Shown here piece by piece: positions 50,985 to 60,357 of a DNA stretch of 64,000 nt (position 1 is its first letter; the number at the start of each line of letters is the position of its first letter). The translations under genes and the position numbers were made by a program. This DNA comes from Shimia biformata. GTDB lineage: Bacteria; Pseudomonadota; Alphaproteobacteria; Rhodobacterales; Rhodobacteraceae. The DNA is taken from positions 2,389,475 through 2,453,474 of the forward strand of contig NZ_JAFEJK010000001.1 in NCBI RefSeq assembly GCF_016888515.1, in the 5' to 3' direction. Under the pieces are notes generated by a model. The model was not told the DNA's origin. It was given only the letters and a program-made list of their open reading frames with translations, and did no database searches.

Positions 50985-51706
50985 CGGCCTTTTCGCTGGC
51001 AGGTCAGACGGCACTGGTGACCGGCGCCAACACCGGGATCGGGCAGGCGATCGCCGTGGCAATGGGGCACGCGGGCGCGCATGTGATCTGTGCCGGCAGA
51101 CGGTCCTGCGATGACACCGCCGCGTTGATCGACAAGGCCGAGACGATGACGCTGGATTTTGCCGACCCGATGGCGGCCAGCGATGTCTTTGCCGATCGCC
51201 GGATCGACATCCTGGTCAACAACGCCGGGATCATCCGGCGCGAGGACAGCGTGAATTTCACCGAAGCGGACTGGGACGATGTTTTGGACGTGAACCTGAA
51301 GGCGGTCTTTTTTACCTGCCAGGCCTTTGCCAAGGCCGCCCTGCCCAGGGGCAGTGGGCGCATTGTCAACATCGCATCGCTCTTGTCGTTTCAGGGGGGA
51401 ATCCGGGTGCCGTCCTACACCGCATCGAAACATGGGGTTGCCGGGCTGACCAAGATCCTCGCGAATGAATGGGCGGCGAACGGGATCAATGTCAATGCAA
51501 TCGCCCCCGGCTACATCGCCACCAACAACACCGAGGCCCTGCGCGCCGATCCGGTGCGCAACCAGGCCATTCTTGAGCGTATCCCTGCCGGGCGCTGGGG
51601 CGACCCCGAGGATATCGCCGAAACGACTGTCTTTCTTGCCGCACCTGCGTCGAAATACGTGACCGGAGCCGTCCTGAACGTGGATGGCGGCTGGTTGGCG
51701 CGCTGA
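50981..51706 (+). CDS. kduD: 2-dehydro-3-deoxy-D-gluconate 5-dehydrogenase
   Basis: This 241-residue SDR has the cofactor motif TGANTGIG, NNAGIIRREDSVNF, the catalytic Ser in NIASLLSFQGG and YTASK. FQGGIRVPSYTASKHGVAGLTK and GYIATNNTEALR are characteristic of KduD. It reduces 3-deoxy-2,5-hexodiulosonate to 2-keto-3-deoxygluconate using NADH. The ATG at 50981 overlaps the kduI stop. A KDG kinase is not in the window, unless DgoK at 16662 substitutes. Confidence 0.95.
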   Translation: MTAFSLAGQTALVTGANTGIGQAIAVAMGHAGAHVICAGRRSCDDTAALIDKAETMTLDFADPMAASDVFADRRIDILVNNAGIIRREDSVNFTEADWDDVLDVNLKAVFFTCQAFAKAALPRGSGRIVNIASLLSFQGGIRVPSYTASKHGVAGLTKILANEWAANGINVNAIAPGYIATNNTEALRADPVRNQAILERIPAGRWGDPEDIAETTVFLAAPASKYVTGAVLNVDGGWLAR

Positions 51707-51932
51707 ACCAACGGTGCCCGGCGCCCTCTCAGGTGTCGGGCCCCAACCGGGGGCAATGCGCGATCTCTGCCCGTCACCGCCCCCTCAACGGGTGGTGTTT
51801 ACCCACACCGGTTTGCGGTTTACTCCGATGGATACGGCATCCGGTGGCATGAGCCACTGGGATCAACCCGCAACTTGAATTGCGCAGTCATGGCCAACGG
51901 CAGTCGCAACGTGGCGTTGTCGGGATTGACGC

Positions 51933-54272
51933 CTAGATGCCGGTGCGGGCCAGTTTCTTCACGACGATCTTGAACGCGTTTTCCTCGGCGTCGGTGAAAT
52001 AGATGTCGCAGTCATAGCCCTGGTCGTCCAGAAAGTGGAAAACCCGGCGCGGGTCGTCGCTGGGATAGGGCACCAGCAGCGTGACGATCCGGTGACGTGT
52101 CGCCTGCGGGAAATGCGCGTTCAGCACATATCCTTCCGGCAACCCTTGCAGCTCGGCGGGGTCGACCCCGTCATAGCCCTGGGTCTGGCTCATCGCGGGC
52201 CTGCCGGCCTCGGACCAGATGACCTGACCATAGAATCCGGCCTGCTTTCCGGTATAGCGAAAGGCGTTGCTTCCCAGGTGCAGCGGTCCATTGGTATGCA
52301 GCCGCCAATCCAGATCAACAGGCGCTGTGGCATCCACGCTGTCGACGATCACAAAATAACTGTCCCGCACGAAATAGACCTCGCGCTCTACCGCGGTCAC
52401 CTCCGGGGTCATGGATTGATAGGCCGGGGTCGCGCAGCCCTTGATATAGATGTGGTCCTTGCGTTCTTCGGCGACAAGGATGCGGCCGGTCGATCGAATT
52501 TGCCGGGCCTTGTCGCGTCCTGCGTATTGCCCCTTGCCGTTGATCAGTATGGCGTTCTTGGACTGCGTCTGCCTGCGCCACGCCTGATGCATGGTGCTGT
52601 TGAAAGCGACGTAATACCCGGACTGGACCGCCAGGTCTTCGCCAAAGGCCGACATGGTAAAGGCATTCTGGTCCCCGTGGCTGTGGCTGATCGACCCGAA
52701 GGGCGAGGATTTCATGAGGAACTGGATATGTTTGGACGGGTCGTCCATGCGATACTGAATCGCCGCCCAGCCGGTGTCCTCGAAGAACCGCAGCCGGTCT
52801 ATTCCGGACGGAACGACCGGATCGACAACTGGCCACATCGACAGATGCACAAGCTCGTCAAAGCGCAGATCCCACCAGCCATAATTGTAGAATTCCAGCT
52901 CTGTGCCGGGGTCGTTGCGCCGGATTTCGTCGTAATACCATTGATAGGTGCCATTGCCCGTCACCCCGGCAAAGGTGCGGAGGTTATAGCCGACCTTCAG
53001 GCTTGGCAGGTCGCCCAGCGTGCTGTCGTCACCGAAGGAAAACCGCCGCGTGTCGGGGGCCTTGGCATAAAGCGGAAAATCTCCGGTTTTCTGAAAGAAC
53101 GGCCGGTCAAACAGGTTCAGGCCGGTATAGGATTTCAGCAGGTTGGCGGCCTCGATCAGATAGGCCATGGCCGTGGTCCAGTAATGCGGCCCTTCGGCCC
53201 AGCCCCCCTGATCATCGCCCCAGGGCGAGTAGACGGTGAACAAGAACTCGATCGAGTAGTCCAGCCAGTCGCGCGCCTCGTCAACATCATCCAGCAAGGC
53301 AATCGAAGCCGGGATCAGCACGGCCGAAACCGCCCGTACCGCGTGGCTGTCAAAGGGAAACAGGTGAATGCCAGCACCGTGAATGATGTGGTCGGCAATC
53401 TCTTTCGTGCGCGCGAGCAAAGCGCCACGCACCAGGTCCCGCTCGTCTGCGCTGAGTATGTCGAAAAGCCAGTCGTACCCCCAGGCCAGCGCCGCGGTGA
53501 CGCGAAACGCCCATTCGTCGGTATAGGCCCGTGAGGTGGTGCCCGTCGGAGACCAGCTGGCCGCGGCCAGAAGCCAGTCCCTGGCGCGGCACGTCATCTT
53601 GTCGTCGTCAGTTATCCGACCGCCAATGGACAGGTGCCGTATCGCGTAAAGCAGTTCCTGGCACTCGATATATGTCTGGCGCCAGATGCTGGCGACGCGG
53701 GTATCGTCGGGGTAGCCTTCCGGTTCCGCGATGATGTCGCGCGCCATCCAGGGCATGACGGACTGGTCAAAGAACGCAGCCCAGGCACAGTGGTCGGGGT
53801 CGCGGGCCAGTTCCTGGCGAAAAGCGGTGATGCCGTTTTCGTCCAGCCACAGCCGGGGATGCGCCTTCGACGCAGAGGCAAATCGATGCGGGCGCGTCGG
53901 CAGGGGCACTTCTGGCAGGCCGGGCGCAAGATCAAAGCTGCGGGTTTTGCTCCAGTCGCTGGCCCGTTTTTCGGCGGCGGCATCCCAAAGCGCATAGGAC
54001 CAGAAGTACCTGCCCGCCTCGAAAACGACATCCGGGGTCAGGAAGTTGACGCGTATATCGGTAAAAAGCCGGGTCGACTGTTCAGGAAACGCGGCGTCCT
54101 GCGACACGCGAAGCACATAACGGGCGTCTTCCTCGACAACCGGAAGCCAGGTGAAACGCGGCGGATTCTCGACCAGCTTGTCAGTGCTTTCCGGCGCGTA
54201 TTGGATGTTCAGACGCCCGGCGCGTGGTTCATCCAGATAGGCGGTCGCATCGGGTTTCGGGCGCGTGGGCAT
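51933..54272 (-). CDS. PL15-type exo-oligouronide lyase (heparinase II/III superfamily, Atu3025-like)
   Basis: This 779-residue protein has no signal peptide. An N-terminal beta domain of about 120 residues (ENPPRFTWLPVV, FDLAPGLPEVPLPTRP) is followed by an alpha/alpha barrel and the heparinase II/III C-terminal domain (SPFGSISHSHGDQNAF, then YFVRDSYFVIVDSVD). H310 in PFDSHAVRAVSAVL and Y364 in GGWAEGPHYWTTAMAYL fall where Agrobacterium exo-oligoalginate lyase Atu3025 has its catalytic His311 and Tyr365, and the length nearly equals that enzyme (776). It would release unsaturated uronate monomers from imported oligosaccharides in the cytoplasm. It is the last gene of the ABC importer operon. 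Alginate is the model substrate, but KduI/KduD fit other uronides too. Confidence 0.87.
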   Translation of the reverse strand: MPTRPKPDATAYLDEPRAGRLNIQYAPESTDKLVENPPRFTWLPVVEEDARYVLRVSQDAAFPEQSTRLFTDIRVNFLTPDVVFEAGRYFWSYALWDAAAEKRASDWSKTRSFDLAPGLPEVPLPTRPHRFASASKAHPRLWLDENGITAFRQELARDPDHCAWAAFFDQSVMPWMARDIIAEPEGYPDDTRVASIWRQTYIECQELLYAIRHLSIGGRITDDDKMTCRARDWLLAAASWSPTGTTSRAYTDEWAFRVTAALAWGYDWLFDILSADERDLVRGALLARTKEIADHIIHGAGIHLFPFDSHAVRAVSAVLIPASIALLDDVDEARDWLDYSIEFLFTVYSPWGDDQGGWAEGPHYWTTAMAYLIEAANLLKSYTGLNLFDRPFFQKTGDFPLYAKAPDTRRFSFGDDSTLGDLPSLKVGYNLRTFAGVTGNGTYQWYYDEIRRNDPGTELEFYNYGWWDLRFDELVHLSMWPVVDPVVPSGIDRLRFFEDTGWAAIQYRMDDPSKHIQFLMKSSPFGSISHSHGDQNAFTMSAFGEDLAVQSGYYVAFNSTMHQAWRRQTQSKNAILINGKGQYAGRDKARQIRSTGRILVAEERKDHIYIKGCATPAYQSMTPEVTAVEREVYFVRDSYFVIVDSVDATAPVDLDWRLHTNGPLHLGSNAFRYTGKQAGFYGQVIWSEAGRPAMSQTQGYDGVDPAELQGLPEGYVLNAHFPQATRHRIVTLLVPYPSDDPRRVFHFLDDQGYDCDIYFTDAEENAFKIVVKKLARTGI

Positions 54273-54354
54273 CCTGTGTCCTTGGTTCGGGCAAATCCTG
54301 GGAAAGAGGTGACGCCCACCGGACCGTGCCGGCGGGCGTCAGGGGTTTCAGCAC

Positions 54355-55914
54355 TCAGCCCTTGCCATACTGGCGGTCATAGGCGGATTGCATGACTTTC
54401 AGAACCTCGTTCAGGCCCATCCGGTCCAATTGGGACAAGTAGTCGTCCCAGTCGGCTTCCACATCACCTGTGCCCAGAATCCAGGCCTGCTGGCGTTCCA
54501 GCATGTAGGTGCGGATCTGGCTCCAGTACTTGTCATAGACCTTTTGTTCCTTTTGGTTGAACGCAACGCCAAGGAACTGGTCGGTCAGATAGTCGCCCGC
54601 CTCGTAAAGCGCGAGCCCTTCCAGCGCGTATTCATTGGTCCACTGGATTTCGTAGTTGTAATCCTGATGATAACCGCGCCCCGGCAACTGACCGCCGATT
54701 TCATACATCTGCGAATTGACCGGGCGGCCGTTGGTCAGGATTTCTTCTTTGAAGATCGGCTTGCCGTCGACCATGTCATGGTGCTGGCCTTCCACGCCGA
54801 AGTTGGCCAGACGGCGGCCTTCCTCGGAGAACCAGAAGTCGAAATACTTGATCGTTTCAACCGGGTGCTTGTTGGCATAGCTGATGGCCCAGCCATCCGG
54901 CTTCACAGGAATCCGGCGGTGTTCCTCAAGCCGGCGCCCGCTTGGGGAGGCCGGCGGCGCCATGGCCTTGAACTCGAAACCTGCGATCGAGTCAGACAGC
55001 GTCGTGTTATAGCCCGAAGTCGAGGCGAACCAGTCATGGGTCGAACCGCCAAGGTTTTCCGACAGCAGGAATTCCCGCGCGCTGGACCCGCGCGTAAAGA
55101 CTTCGGCATCGACAAGGCCTTCGGCATACCAGCGCGCAAGGTTCTTGATACCGTCGCGATACCCTTCCTGCGCATAGGGGTGCTGGATCATGCCCGCCTC
55201 GACCAGGAAATCATGCGGTGTGTCCGATCCCGACGACCGGCCATCCCACAATGTGACCAGGCGGATCAGTTCTTCCCACTGGCGGGCGAAGAACGGGATC
55301 TCGTCCTTGATACCGTTGCCGTTGGGGTCCTGGTCGCGGAATGCGGTCAACACGGCTTCGTAATCCGCAACCGTCTGCGGCACCTCAAGCCCCAGTGCTT
55401 CCAGCCAATCGTAGCGGATGAAATAGCCGCGCCCGAATTTGCCATCCGGCAGGTAGGGAATATAGTACATGTTGCCGTCTGCCGCCGACACCGCGGCCTT
55501 CAGCTCGGGGCGGGCCTCGAAAAAGGCCCTGAGGTTCGGCGCATGTTCGTCGATCAGATCGTTGAGCGGCACAAAAGCGCCCTCGGGCCCGAATTGGTTG
55601 GCCGCGTCCTTGAACATCTCGGAGCCCACGATATCCGGCAGATCGCCCGACGCCAGCAGAAGGTTCATGGCTTCGCGGCTGTCATTCGAGTTCGATCCGA
55701 CAGTGGCGTTTTTCAGGCAGACATTCGTCCATGCGCAGGCTTCGCGTTCGACCGGCCAGCTTTCGTCATATGACTGATAGCGTTTGCCGTGCATGTGGAC
55801 CGTCAGTTCAAGGGGCTTGTCGGTGATCTTGTGATGATCGTCGGCAAGGGCCGGTAACGCAGGCGTCAGTGCCGTTGTCGCCAGCGCCAGCGCTGCCAGT
55901 TTCAGGTGTTGCAT
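54355..55914 (-). CDS. Oligosaccharide ABC transporter binding protein, AlgQ-like
   Basis: This 519-residue binding protein starts at ATG 55914 behind GGGAGGAAAC. It has a Sec signal peptide ending PALA at about residue 24. The EF-hand-like calcium site DPNGNGIKDEIPFF (residues 196-209) is the hallmark of the Sphingomonas alginate-binding proteins AlgQ1/AlgQ2 and of LplA-like proteins. Aromatic residues are plentiful in the second half (YHQDYNYEIQWTNEYALEG). It captures acidic oligosaccharides in the periplasm. It follows the two permease genes and precedes the lyase gene. Confidence 0.88.
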   Translation of the reverse strand: MQHLKLAALALATTALTPALPALADDHHKITDKPLELTVHMHGKRYQSYDESWPVEREACAWTNVCLKNATVGSNSNDSREAMNLLLASGDLPDIVGSEMFKDAANQFGPEGAFVPLNDLIDEHAPNLRAFFEARPELKAAVSAADGNMYYIPYLPDGKFGRGYFIRYDWLEALGLEVPQTVADYEAVLTAFRDQDPNGNGIKDEIPFFARQWEELIRLVTLWDGRSSGSDTPHDFLVEAGMIQHPYAQEGYRDGIKNLARWYAEGLVDAEVFTRGSSAREFLLSENLGGSTHDWFASTSGYNTTLSDSIAGFEFKAMAPPASPSGRRLEEHRRIPVKPDGWAISYANKHPVETIKYFDFWFSEEGRRLANFGVEGQHHDMVDGKPIFKEEILTNGRPVNSQMYEIGGQLPGRGYHQDYNYEIQWTNEYALEGLALYEAGDYLTDQFLGVAFNQKEQKVYDKYWSQIRTYMLERQQAWILGTGDVEADWDDYLSQLDRMGLNEVLKVMQSAYDRQYGKG

Positions 55915-55952
55915 AGTTTCCTCCCTAGGATTTGATGCCGTTGAATTGATGG

Positions 55953-56834
55953 TCATTCCTTCACCCCGCCCAGCAGGATGCCTTTGTTGAAGTACTTCTG
56001 GATGAAGGGATAAAAGATCAGGACGGGAATGATCGAACAGACGATGATGGCCGCGGTCACGGTCTCAACCGAATAGGGCGCCGTGAGCAATGTCGCCGAG
56101 AACTCTTCATCGTCGCCCAGGCTCTGGATCGTTTGCCGCAGATAGACCTGAAGCGGAATCTTGCCTTCATCCGTCAGCAGGATCATGGCCCAGAAAAAAC
56201 CGTTCCAGCGCGCCACGACGCAAAACAGCGTGATCGTGGCGATCGAGGCCTTGGACAGCGGAATATAGACCTTCCACAGGATCTGGAACTCGTTGGCCCC
56301 GTCCATACGCGCGGCTTCCTCGAAGGAACGCGGGATGCTTTCGAAGAAATTGCGCAGCAGGATGATGTTGAACGCGTTGACCGCGAAACCGATGATAATG
56401 CCGAAGTAGCTGTCCAGCAGGCCAAGATCCCGCATGTTCAGCCAGAAGGGGATCATGCCAGCATGAAACCACATGGTGAAGGCGACGAGCAGGTTGAAGA
56501 ACCGCCGCCCCATGAGCTGGGGCCGTGACAGGGCATAGGCTCCGGGGATGACGATCACCAGGCTCACGATTGTGCCGCCAATCGTGTAGATGAAGGTGTT
56601 CATGTAGCTGCGCCAGAACTCTGGCGCCGACAGGACCCGTTCATAGGCGGCAAAGGTCATCTCGATCGGGGTCAGGACAACCTTGCCCGCCGTCGCCGCG
56701 AAACCCGAGCTGAAGGAAATCGCCGCGATGTAGATGAACGGATAAAGGGTCGAAAGCGTGAAGATGCCGATCAACACCATATTGGCATAGACGAACAGCT
56801 TGTCGCGGCGGGAATAGAGGTTCATGTTTCTCAT
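55953..56834 (-). CDS. Oligosaccharide ABC transporter permease, AlgM2/LplC-like
   Basis: This 293-residue membrane protein has six hydrophobic segments and the EAA loop RSFEEAARMDGANEFQILWKVYIPLSKAS. VMPLVLTPIEMTFAAYERVL-type loop GKVVLTPIEMTFAAYERVL after the first helix is typical of the LplC/YtcP/AlgM2 branch, which serves large acidic oligosaccharides. It lies 11 bp after the AlgM1-like gene and 38 bp before the binding-protein gene. Confidence 0.9.
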   Translation of the reverse strand: MRNMNLYSRRDKLFVYANMVLIGIFTLSTLYPFIYIAAISFSSGFAATAGKVVLTPIEMTFAAYERVLSAPEFWRSYMNTFIYTIGGTIVSLVIVIPGAYALSRPQLMGRRFFNLLVAFTMWFHAGMIPFWLNMRDLGLLDSYFGIIIGFAVNAFNIILLRNFFESIPRSFEEAARMDGANEFQILWKVYIPLSKASIATITLFCVVARWNGFFWAMILLTDEGKIPLQVYLRQTIQSLGDDEEFSATLLTAPYSVETVTAAIIVCSIIPVLIFYPFIQKYFNKGILLGGVKE

Positions 56835-56845
56835 CGATCAGCTCC

Positions 56846-57835
56846 TCACCACAAGGACGTGCGCGACAGGCGCTTGGAAATCGTGTTGGCCGTCATGACC
56901 AGGACAAAGGCGACGACGGCGTTGAACAGCCCCGCGGCGGCGGCCAGGTCGTATTGCCCTCCGACAATCCCCTGTCGGTAGATGAAGGTATTGACGACGT
57001 CGGCGGTCTCGTAGGTGGCGGGCTGATAGAGCAGAATGATCATCTCGAAGCTGACTTCCATCAGGTTGCCGATGCGGATGATCAGCATGATGATGATGGT
57101 CGGCATGATCGACGGAATGGTGATCTTCCACATCATTTGCCAGCGGCTGGCGCCGTCAACGACCGCGCTTTCATAAAGCGACGGGTTCACGCCGGCGATG
57201 GCCGCAAGGAACACGATCGACTGAAACCCCGCCTCCTGCCAGATTGTTGTTCCCACGAAGATCGGGCGGAACCATTCCGGCTTGGTCAGGAAATAGACCG
57301 GCTCGAGTCCGAGCCATTGCAGAAACGTGTTCACGATACCGGCCGACGGCGAGAAGGCTGTGATCACGATGCCCGCAATGATCACCGACGAGATGAAGTG
57401 CGGCAGGTACACGATGGTTTGCGCGGTGCGCTTGAAGGTATCTTTCAGGATCTCGTTGAACATCAGCGCCAGGATGATCGGCATCGGAAACCCGATCAGC
57501 AGCGACAAGGCGCTGATCTTGATGGTGTTCCAGACCGCCCGCACAAACTGATCCGACGCGAAAAGGGTCTCGAAATGTTCAAACCCGATCCACGGGCTGC
57601 CTTCGATCCCGCGGAAAATCGAGTAATCCTTGAAGGCGATCTGCAACCCGTACATGGGCTTGTAGAGAAACACCAAGATCCAGATGACCGTCGGGGCCAG
57701 AAGCAGGTAGACCTGCCAGTCCTGCCTGAGACGAAACAGGAAACGCGCCAGGGCCGCCCCAAGGCGGGCTTTTGCCGCGCCGGGCACCCTGGCGTCCTGT
57801 TCCCGGGCCGGCGGGGTGTCTTCGGCCCGCATCAT
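56846..57835 (-). CDS. Oligosaccharide ABC transporter permease, AlgM1/LplB-like
   Basis: This 329-residue membrane protein has a long cytoplasmic N terminus (about 40 residues) before the first helix ([22 protein letters not shown]). The loop [31 protein letters not shown] is the LplB/AlgM1 hallmark, and the EAA loop reads [28 protein letters not shown]. It forms the channel with the AlgM2-like subunit. Its ATG overlaps the stop of the ATPase gene (ATGA). Confidence 0.9.
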   Translation of the reverse strand: MMRAEDTPPAREQDARVPGAAKARLGAALARFLFRLRQDWQVYLLLAPTVIWILVFLYKPMYGLQIAFKDYSIFRGIEGSPWIGFEHFETLFASDQFVRAVWNTIKISALSLLIGFPMPIILALMFNEILKDTFKRTAQTIVYLPHFISSVIIAGIVITAFSPSAGIVNTFLQWLGLEPVYFLTKPEWFRPIFVGTTIWQEAGFQSIVFLAAIAGVNPSLYESAVVDGASRWQMMWKITIPSIMPTIIIMLIIRIGNLMEVSFEMIILLYQPATYETADVVNTFIYRQGIVGGQYDLAAAAGLFNAVVAFVLVMTANTISKRLSRTSLW

Positions 57836-58938
57836 GCCCCCTCTCCTGCCGTGTACCCATAAGCCTTCTGAGTCTGGCCGTCGAAAACCTTGATCCGGTC
57901 TGTCTGGAAGTGGAACTGATCGACGCCGCTCAGATGATCGACCCCGTCATGGGTCTCGACCTTCACGACAAATGGCGTGTCCGAAATCGTTGCATGCAAC
58001 AGGGCTTCGGACCCCAGCGTTTCCACAAGGTCCAGATCGACCCGGACCGGGGTGCCCGGCTTGCCATTGTCCAGCGTGACATGTTCGGGCCGGATCCCGA
58101 CGATGATTTCCCGGCCAACCGCGTTCTGCAACTCTTTCAGCGGCGGCAGCGTGATCAGCTGGTCCGCAACCCGAGCGACAGGCGCGCCCTGCCCGGCTTC
58201 CACAACCCCTTTCAGCTGGTTCATGGGCGGCGACCCGATAAACCCGGCCACGAAAGTGTTGATCGGATTGTTGAACAGCTCCATCGGCGTCCCGATCTGC
58301 TCGATCCTGCCGTTTGCAAGAACCACGATCCGGTCAGCCAGCGTCATGGCCTCGGTCTGATCGTGGGTGACATAGAGGCTGGTCACGCCAAGACGTTTGT
58401 GCAGGCGCTTGATTTCCGCCCGCATTTGGGTGCGCAGCTTGGCGTCGAGGTTTGACAGGGGTTCGTCAAAGAGGAAGACCTTGGGATGCCGGACAATCGC
58501 ACGCCCCATGGCGACGCGCTGACGCTGGCCCCCGGACAGATCCGCCGGGCGCCGCTCGAGATAGGGCGTCAAACCCAGGATCTCGGCCACTTCCTTGACC
58601 GACTGGGCGATCTGTTCTTTCGGCACCTTCCGAATCCGCAGACCAAAGGCGATGTTTTCCGCGACGTCGAGATGCGGATAAAGCGCGTAGTTCTGGAACA
58701 CCATTGCCACGTCGCGATCTTTCGGCGCGACGCGGTTCACCACACGACCGTCAATTGTCAGCGTGCCGCCGGAAATCTCTTCAAGCCCCGCGACCATCCG
58801 CAGGCAGGTCGACTTGCCGCAACCGGACGGGCCGACCAGCACGACAAATTCCTTGTCCTTGATCTGCAGATCGACGCCATGGACGACTCTAATCGCACCA
58901 TATTCCTTGATGATGCCATCTAGCTGAACTCCTGACAT
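57832..58938 (-). CDS. Oligosaccharide ABC transporter ATP-binding protein, AlgS/UgpC-like
   Basis: This 368-residue ATPase has Walker [10 protein letters not shown], signature LSGGQRQR, Walker B KVFLFDEP, switch His in YVTHDQ and a C-terminal TOBE domain ([15 protein letters not shown]). It energises the AlgM1/AlgM2-like permeases that follow. It is the first gene of the minus-strand importer-lyase operon. The CTAGTATACTAG palindrome at 59036-59047 lies 98 bp upstream, shared with the divergent dehydratase gene. Confidence 0.92.
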   Translation of the reverse strand: MSGVQLDGIIKEYGAIRVVHGVDLQIKDKEFVVLVGPSGCGKSTCLRMVAGLEEISGGTLTIDGRVVNRVAPKDRDVAMVFQNYALYPHLDVAENIAFGLRIRKVPKEQIAQSVKEVAEILGLTPYLERRPADLSGGQRQRVAMGRAIVRHPKVFLFDEPLSNLDAKLRTQMRAEIKRLHKRLGVTSLYVTHDQTEAMTLADRIVVLANGRIEQIGTPMELFNNPINTFVAGFIGSPPMNQLKGVVEAGQGAPVARVADQLITLPPLKELQNAVGREIIVGIRPEHVTLDNGKPGTPVRVDLDLVETLGSEALLHATISDTPFVVKVETHDGVDHLSGVDQFHFQTDRIKVFDGQTQKAYGYTAGEGA

Positions 58939-59035
58939 AGCCCCTCCTGTGCGCCTTTCTCTGCCGGTGAAAGACGGGTCTTGGTTCTCTTCCGATCGGC
59001 AATCGAAACAAAATTCCGAACAGCCGCTTCACATT

Positions 59036-59047
59036 CTAGTATACTAG
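59036..59047. promoter_or_regulatory. CTAGTATACTAG palindrome, regulon site 3 of 3
   Basis: A perfect 12-bp palindrome containing the TAGTATACTA core (59037-59046). It lies in the 168-bp gap between the importer operon (minus) and the glucarate-dehydratase-like gene (plus) and includes TATACT on both strands as possible -10 boxes. Confidence 0.7.
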
Positions 59048-59106
59048 TAGTAAATTCCTTTCAACCGAAATTCGCGATCCCACGCAAAACTAAAAAGGGG
59101 AGATCC

Positions 59107-60357
59107 ATGCAGATTATCGAGGTGAAGGTCACGCCGCTGGCGGTTCCTGACGTCCCTCTGGCCAACACAAAAGGCGTGCATCAAACGGTTTTTCTTCGAT
59201 CTTTGATTGAGGTCGTAACCAGCAACGGTATCGTTGGACTGAGCGAAACCTATGGCGCCAAGCGGACGTTGAAGGGCCTGAATCAGGTGGCCCCGCTGCT
59301 GGAAGGTCTGGACCCTTATGACCTGCGCGACCTGCGCCGCAGAATCGATTCAGCGATCCCCGCGAACCGGGGAATCAATGCGGCGACGGCCTTGACGGAC
59401 CACAAGCTGGCCGATGTCGTCTATAGCGCCTTCGAGATCGCCATGCTCGACATCCAGGGCAAAAGCATCGGAAGACCGCTGTTTGACCTGCTTGGCGGCG
59501 CGGTTCGCAAATCCATCCCCTTTGGTGGCTACCTGTTCTTCAAGTTCGCTAAGCAGGATCTGACGTTCGGACCCGATATCATGGGCGAGGTCATGACGCC
59601 CGACGCGCTGATCGAACAGGCCAAGGAGTTCCGGGGAAAACACGGCTTCCAATCCTGGAAGCTGAAGGGGGGTGTCCTTGCCCCCGATCTGGAAATCGAA
59701 ACCATGCTGAAACTGCGCGAGACCTTCCCCCACCACCCGTTGCGGATTGATCCGATGGGGGCATGGACCGTGGAAACGGCCAAACAGGTCGTCGATAAAC
59801 TGGACGGCGTGCTTGAATACCTGGAAGACCCCTGCCGGGGCATGGATGACATGGCGCGGCTCTCGGCCATGATCGACATGCCGCTGGCCACCAACCTTGT
59901 GGTCGTCGAATTTGAGCAGATCATCGAGGCCGTCCGCAAGGACGCCGTTCAGATCGTGCTTGCCGATCACCACTATTGGCGCGGCGCGACGGGCGTGTCC
60001 CATCTTGGCGAAATCTGCCGTGCCGCGTCGCTTGGCGTGTCGATGCACTCGAACTCTCACCTTGGCGTGTCGCTGGCCGCCATGTGCCATGTGGCTGCCG
60101 CGACACCCAGCCTGACCTATGACTGTGACACCCATTATGCCTGGACAACCAAGGACATCGTCCAAGGCGGCCCGCCGCGTTTCGACGCGGGCAAGCTGCG
60201 TGTGCCGGAGGGACCCGGCCTTGGGGTGGAGTTGGACCAAGAGGCCGTCGCCGAATTGCATGACCTCTATAACCGGGCCATGATGGTCGATCGCGACGAT
60301 ACCGACGAAATGCTCAAATACGTCCCGGATTTTGTACGAAAGGTGCCACGGTGGTAA
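59107..60357 (+). CDS. gudD: Glucarate-dehydratase-family enzyme (enolase superfamily)
   Basis: This 416-residue enzyme starts at ATG 59107 behind AAAGGGGAG. The catalytic lysine motif WKLKGG (K185, K187), metal D215 in DPMGAW, LEYLEDPCRGMDDMA and the His motif MHSNSHLGVSLAAMCHVAAA match glucarate dehydratase, as does DCDTHYAW. That enzyme dehydrates D-glucarate or L-idarate to 5-dehydro-4-deoxyglucarate, the substrate of KdgD at 32755. It overlaps the next gene, a lactonase, so the pair would open an aldaro- or aldono-lactone and dehydrate it. A relative with altered specificity is possible. Confidence 0.85.
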   Translation: MQIIEVKVTPLAVPDVPLANTKGVHQTVFLRSLIEVVTSNGIVGLSETYGAKRTLKGLNQVAPLLEGLDPYDLRDLRRRIDSAIPANRGINAATALTDHKLADVVYSAFEIAMLDIQGKSIGRPLFDLLGGAVRKSIPFGGYLFFKFAKQDLTFGPDIMGEVMTPDALIEQAKEFRGKHGFQSWKLKGGVLAPDLEIETMLKLRETFPHHPLRIDPMGAWTVETAKQVVDKLDGVLEYLEDPCRGMDDMARLSAMIDMPLATNLVVVEFEQIIEAVRKDAVQIVLADHHYWRGATGVSHLGEICRAASLGVSMHSNSHLGVSLAAMCHVAAATPSLTYDCDTHYAWTTKDIVQGGPPRFDAGKLRVPEGPGLGVELDQEAVAELHDLYNRAMMVDRDDTDEMLKYVPDFVRKVPRW

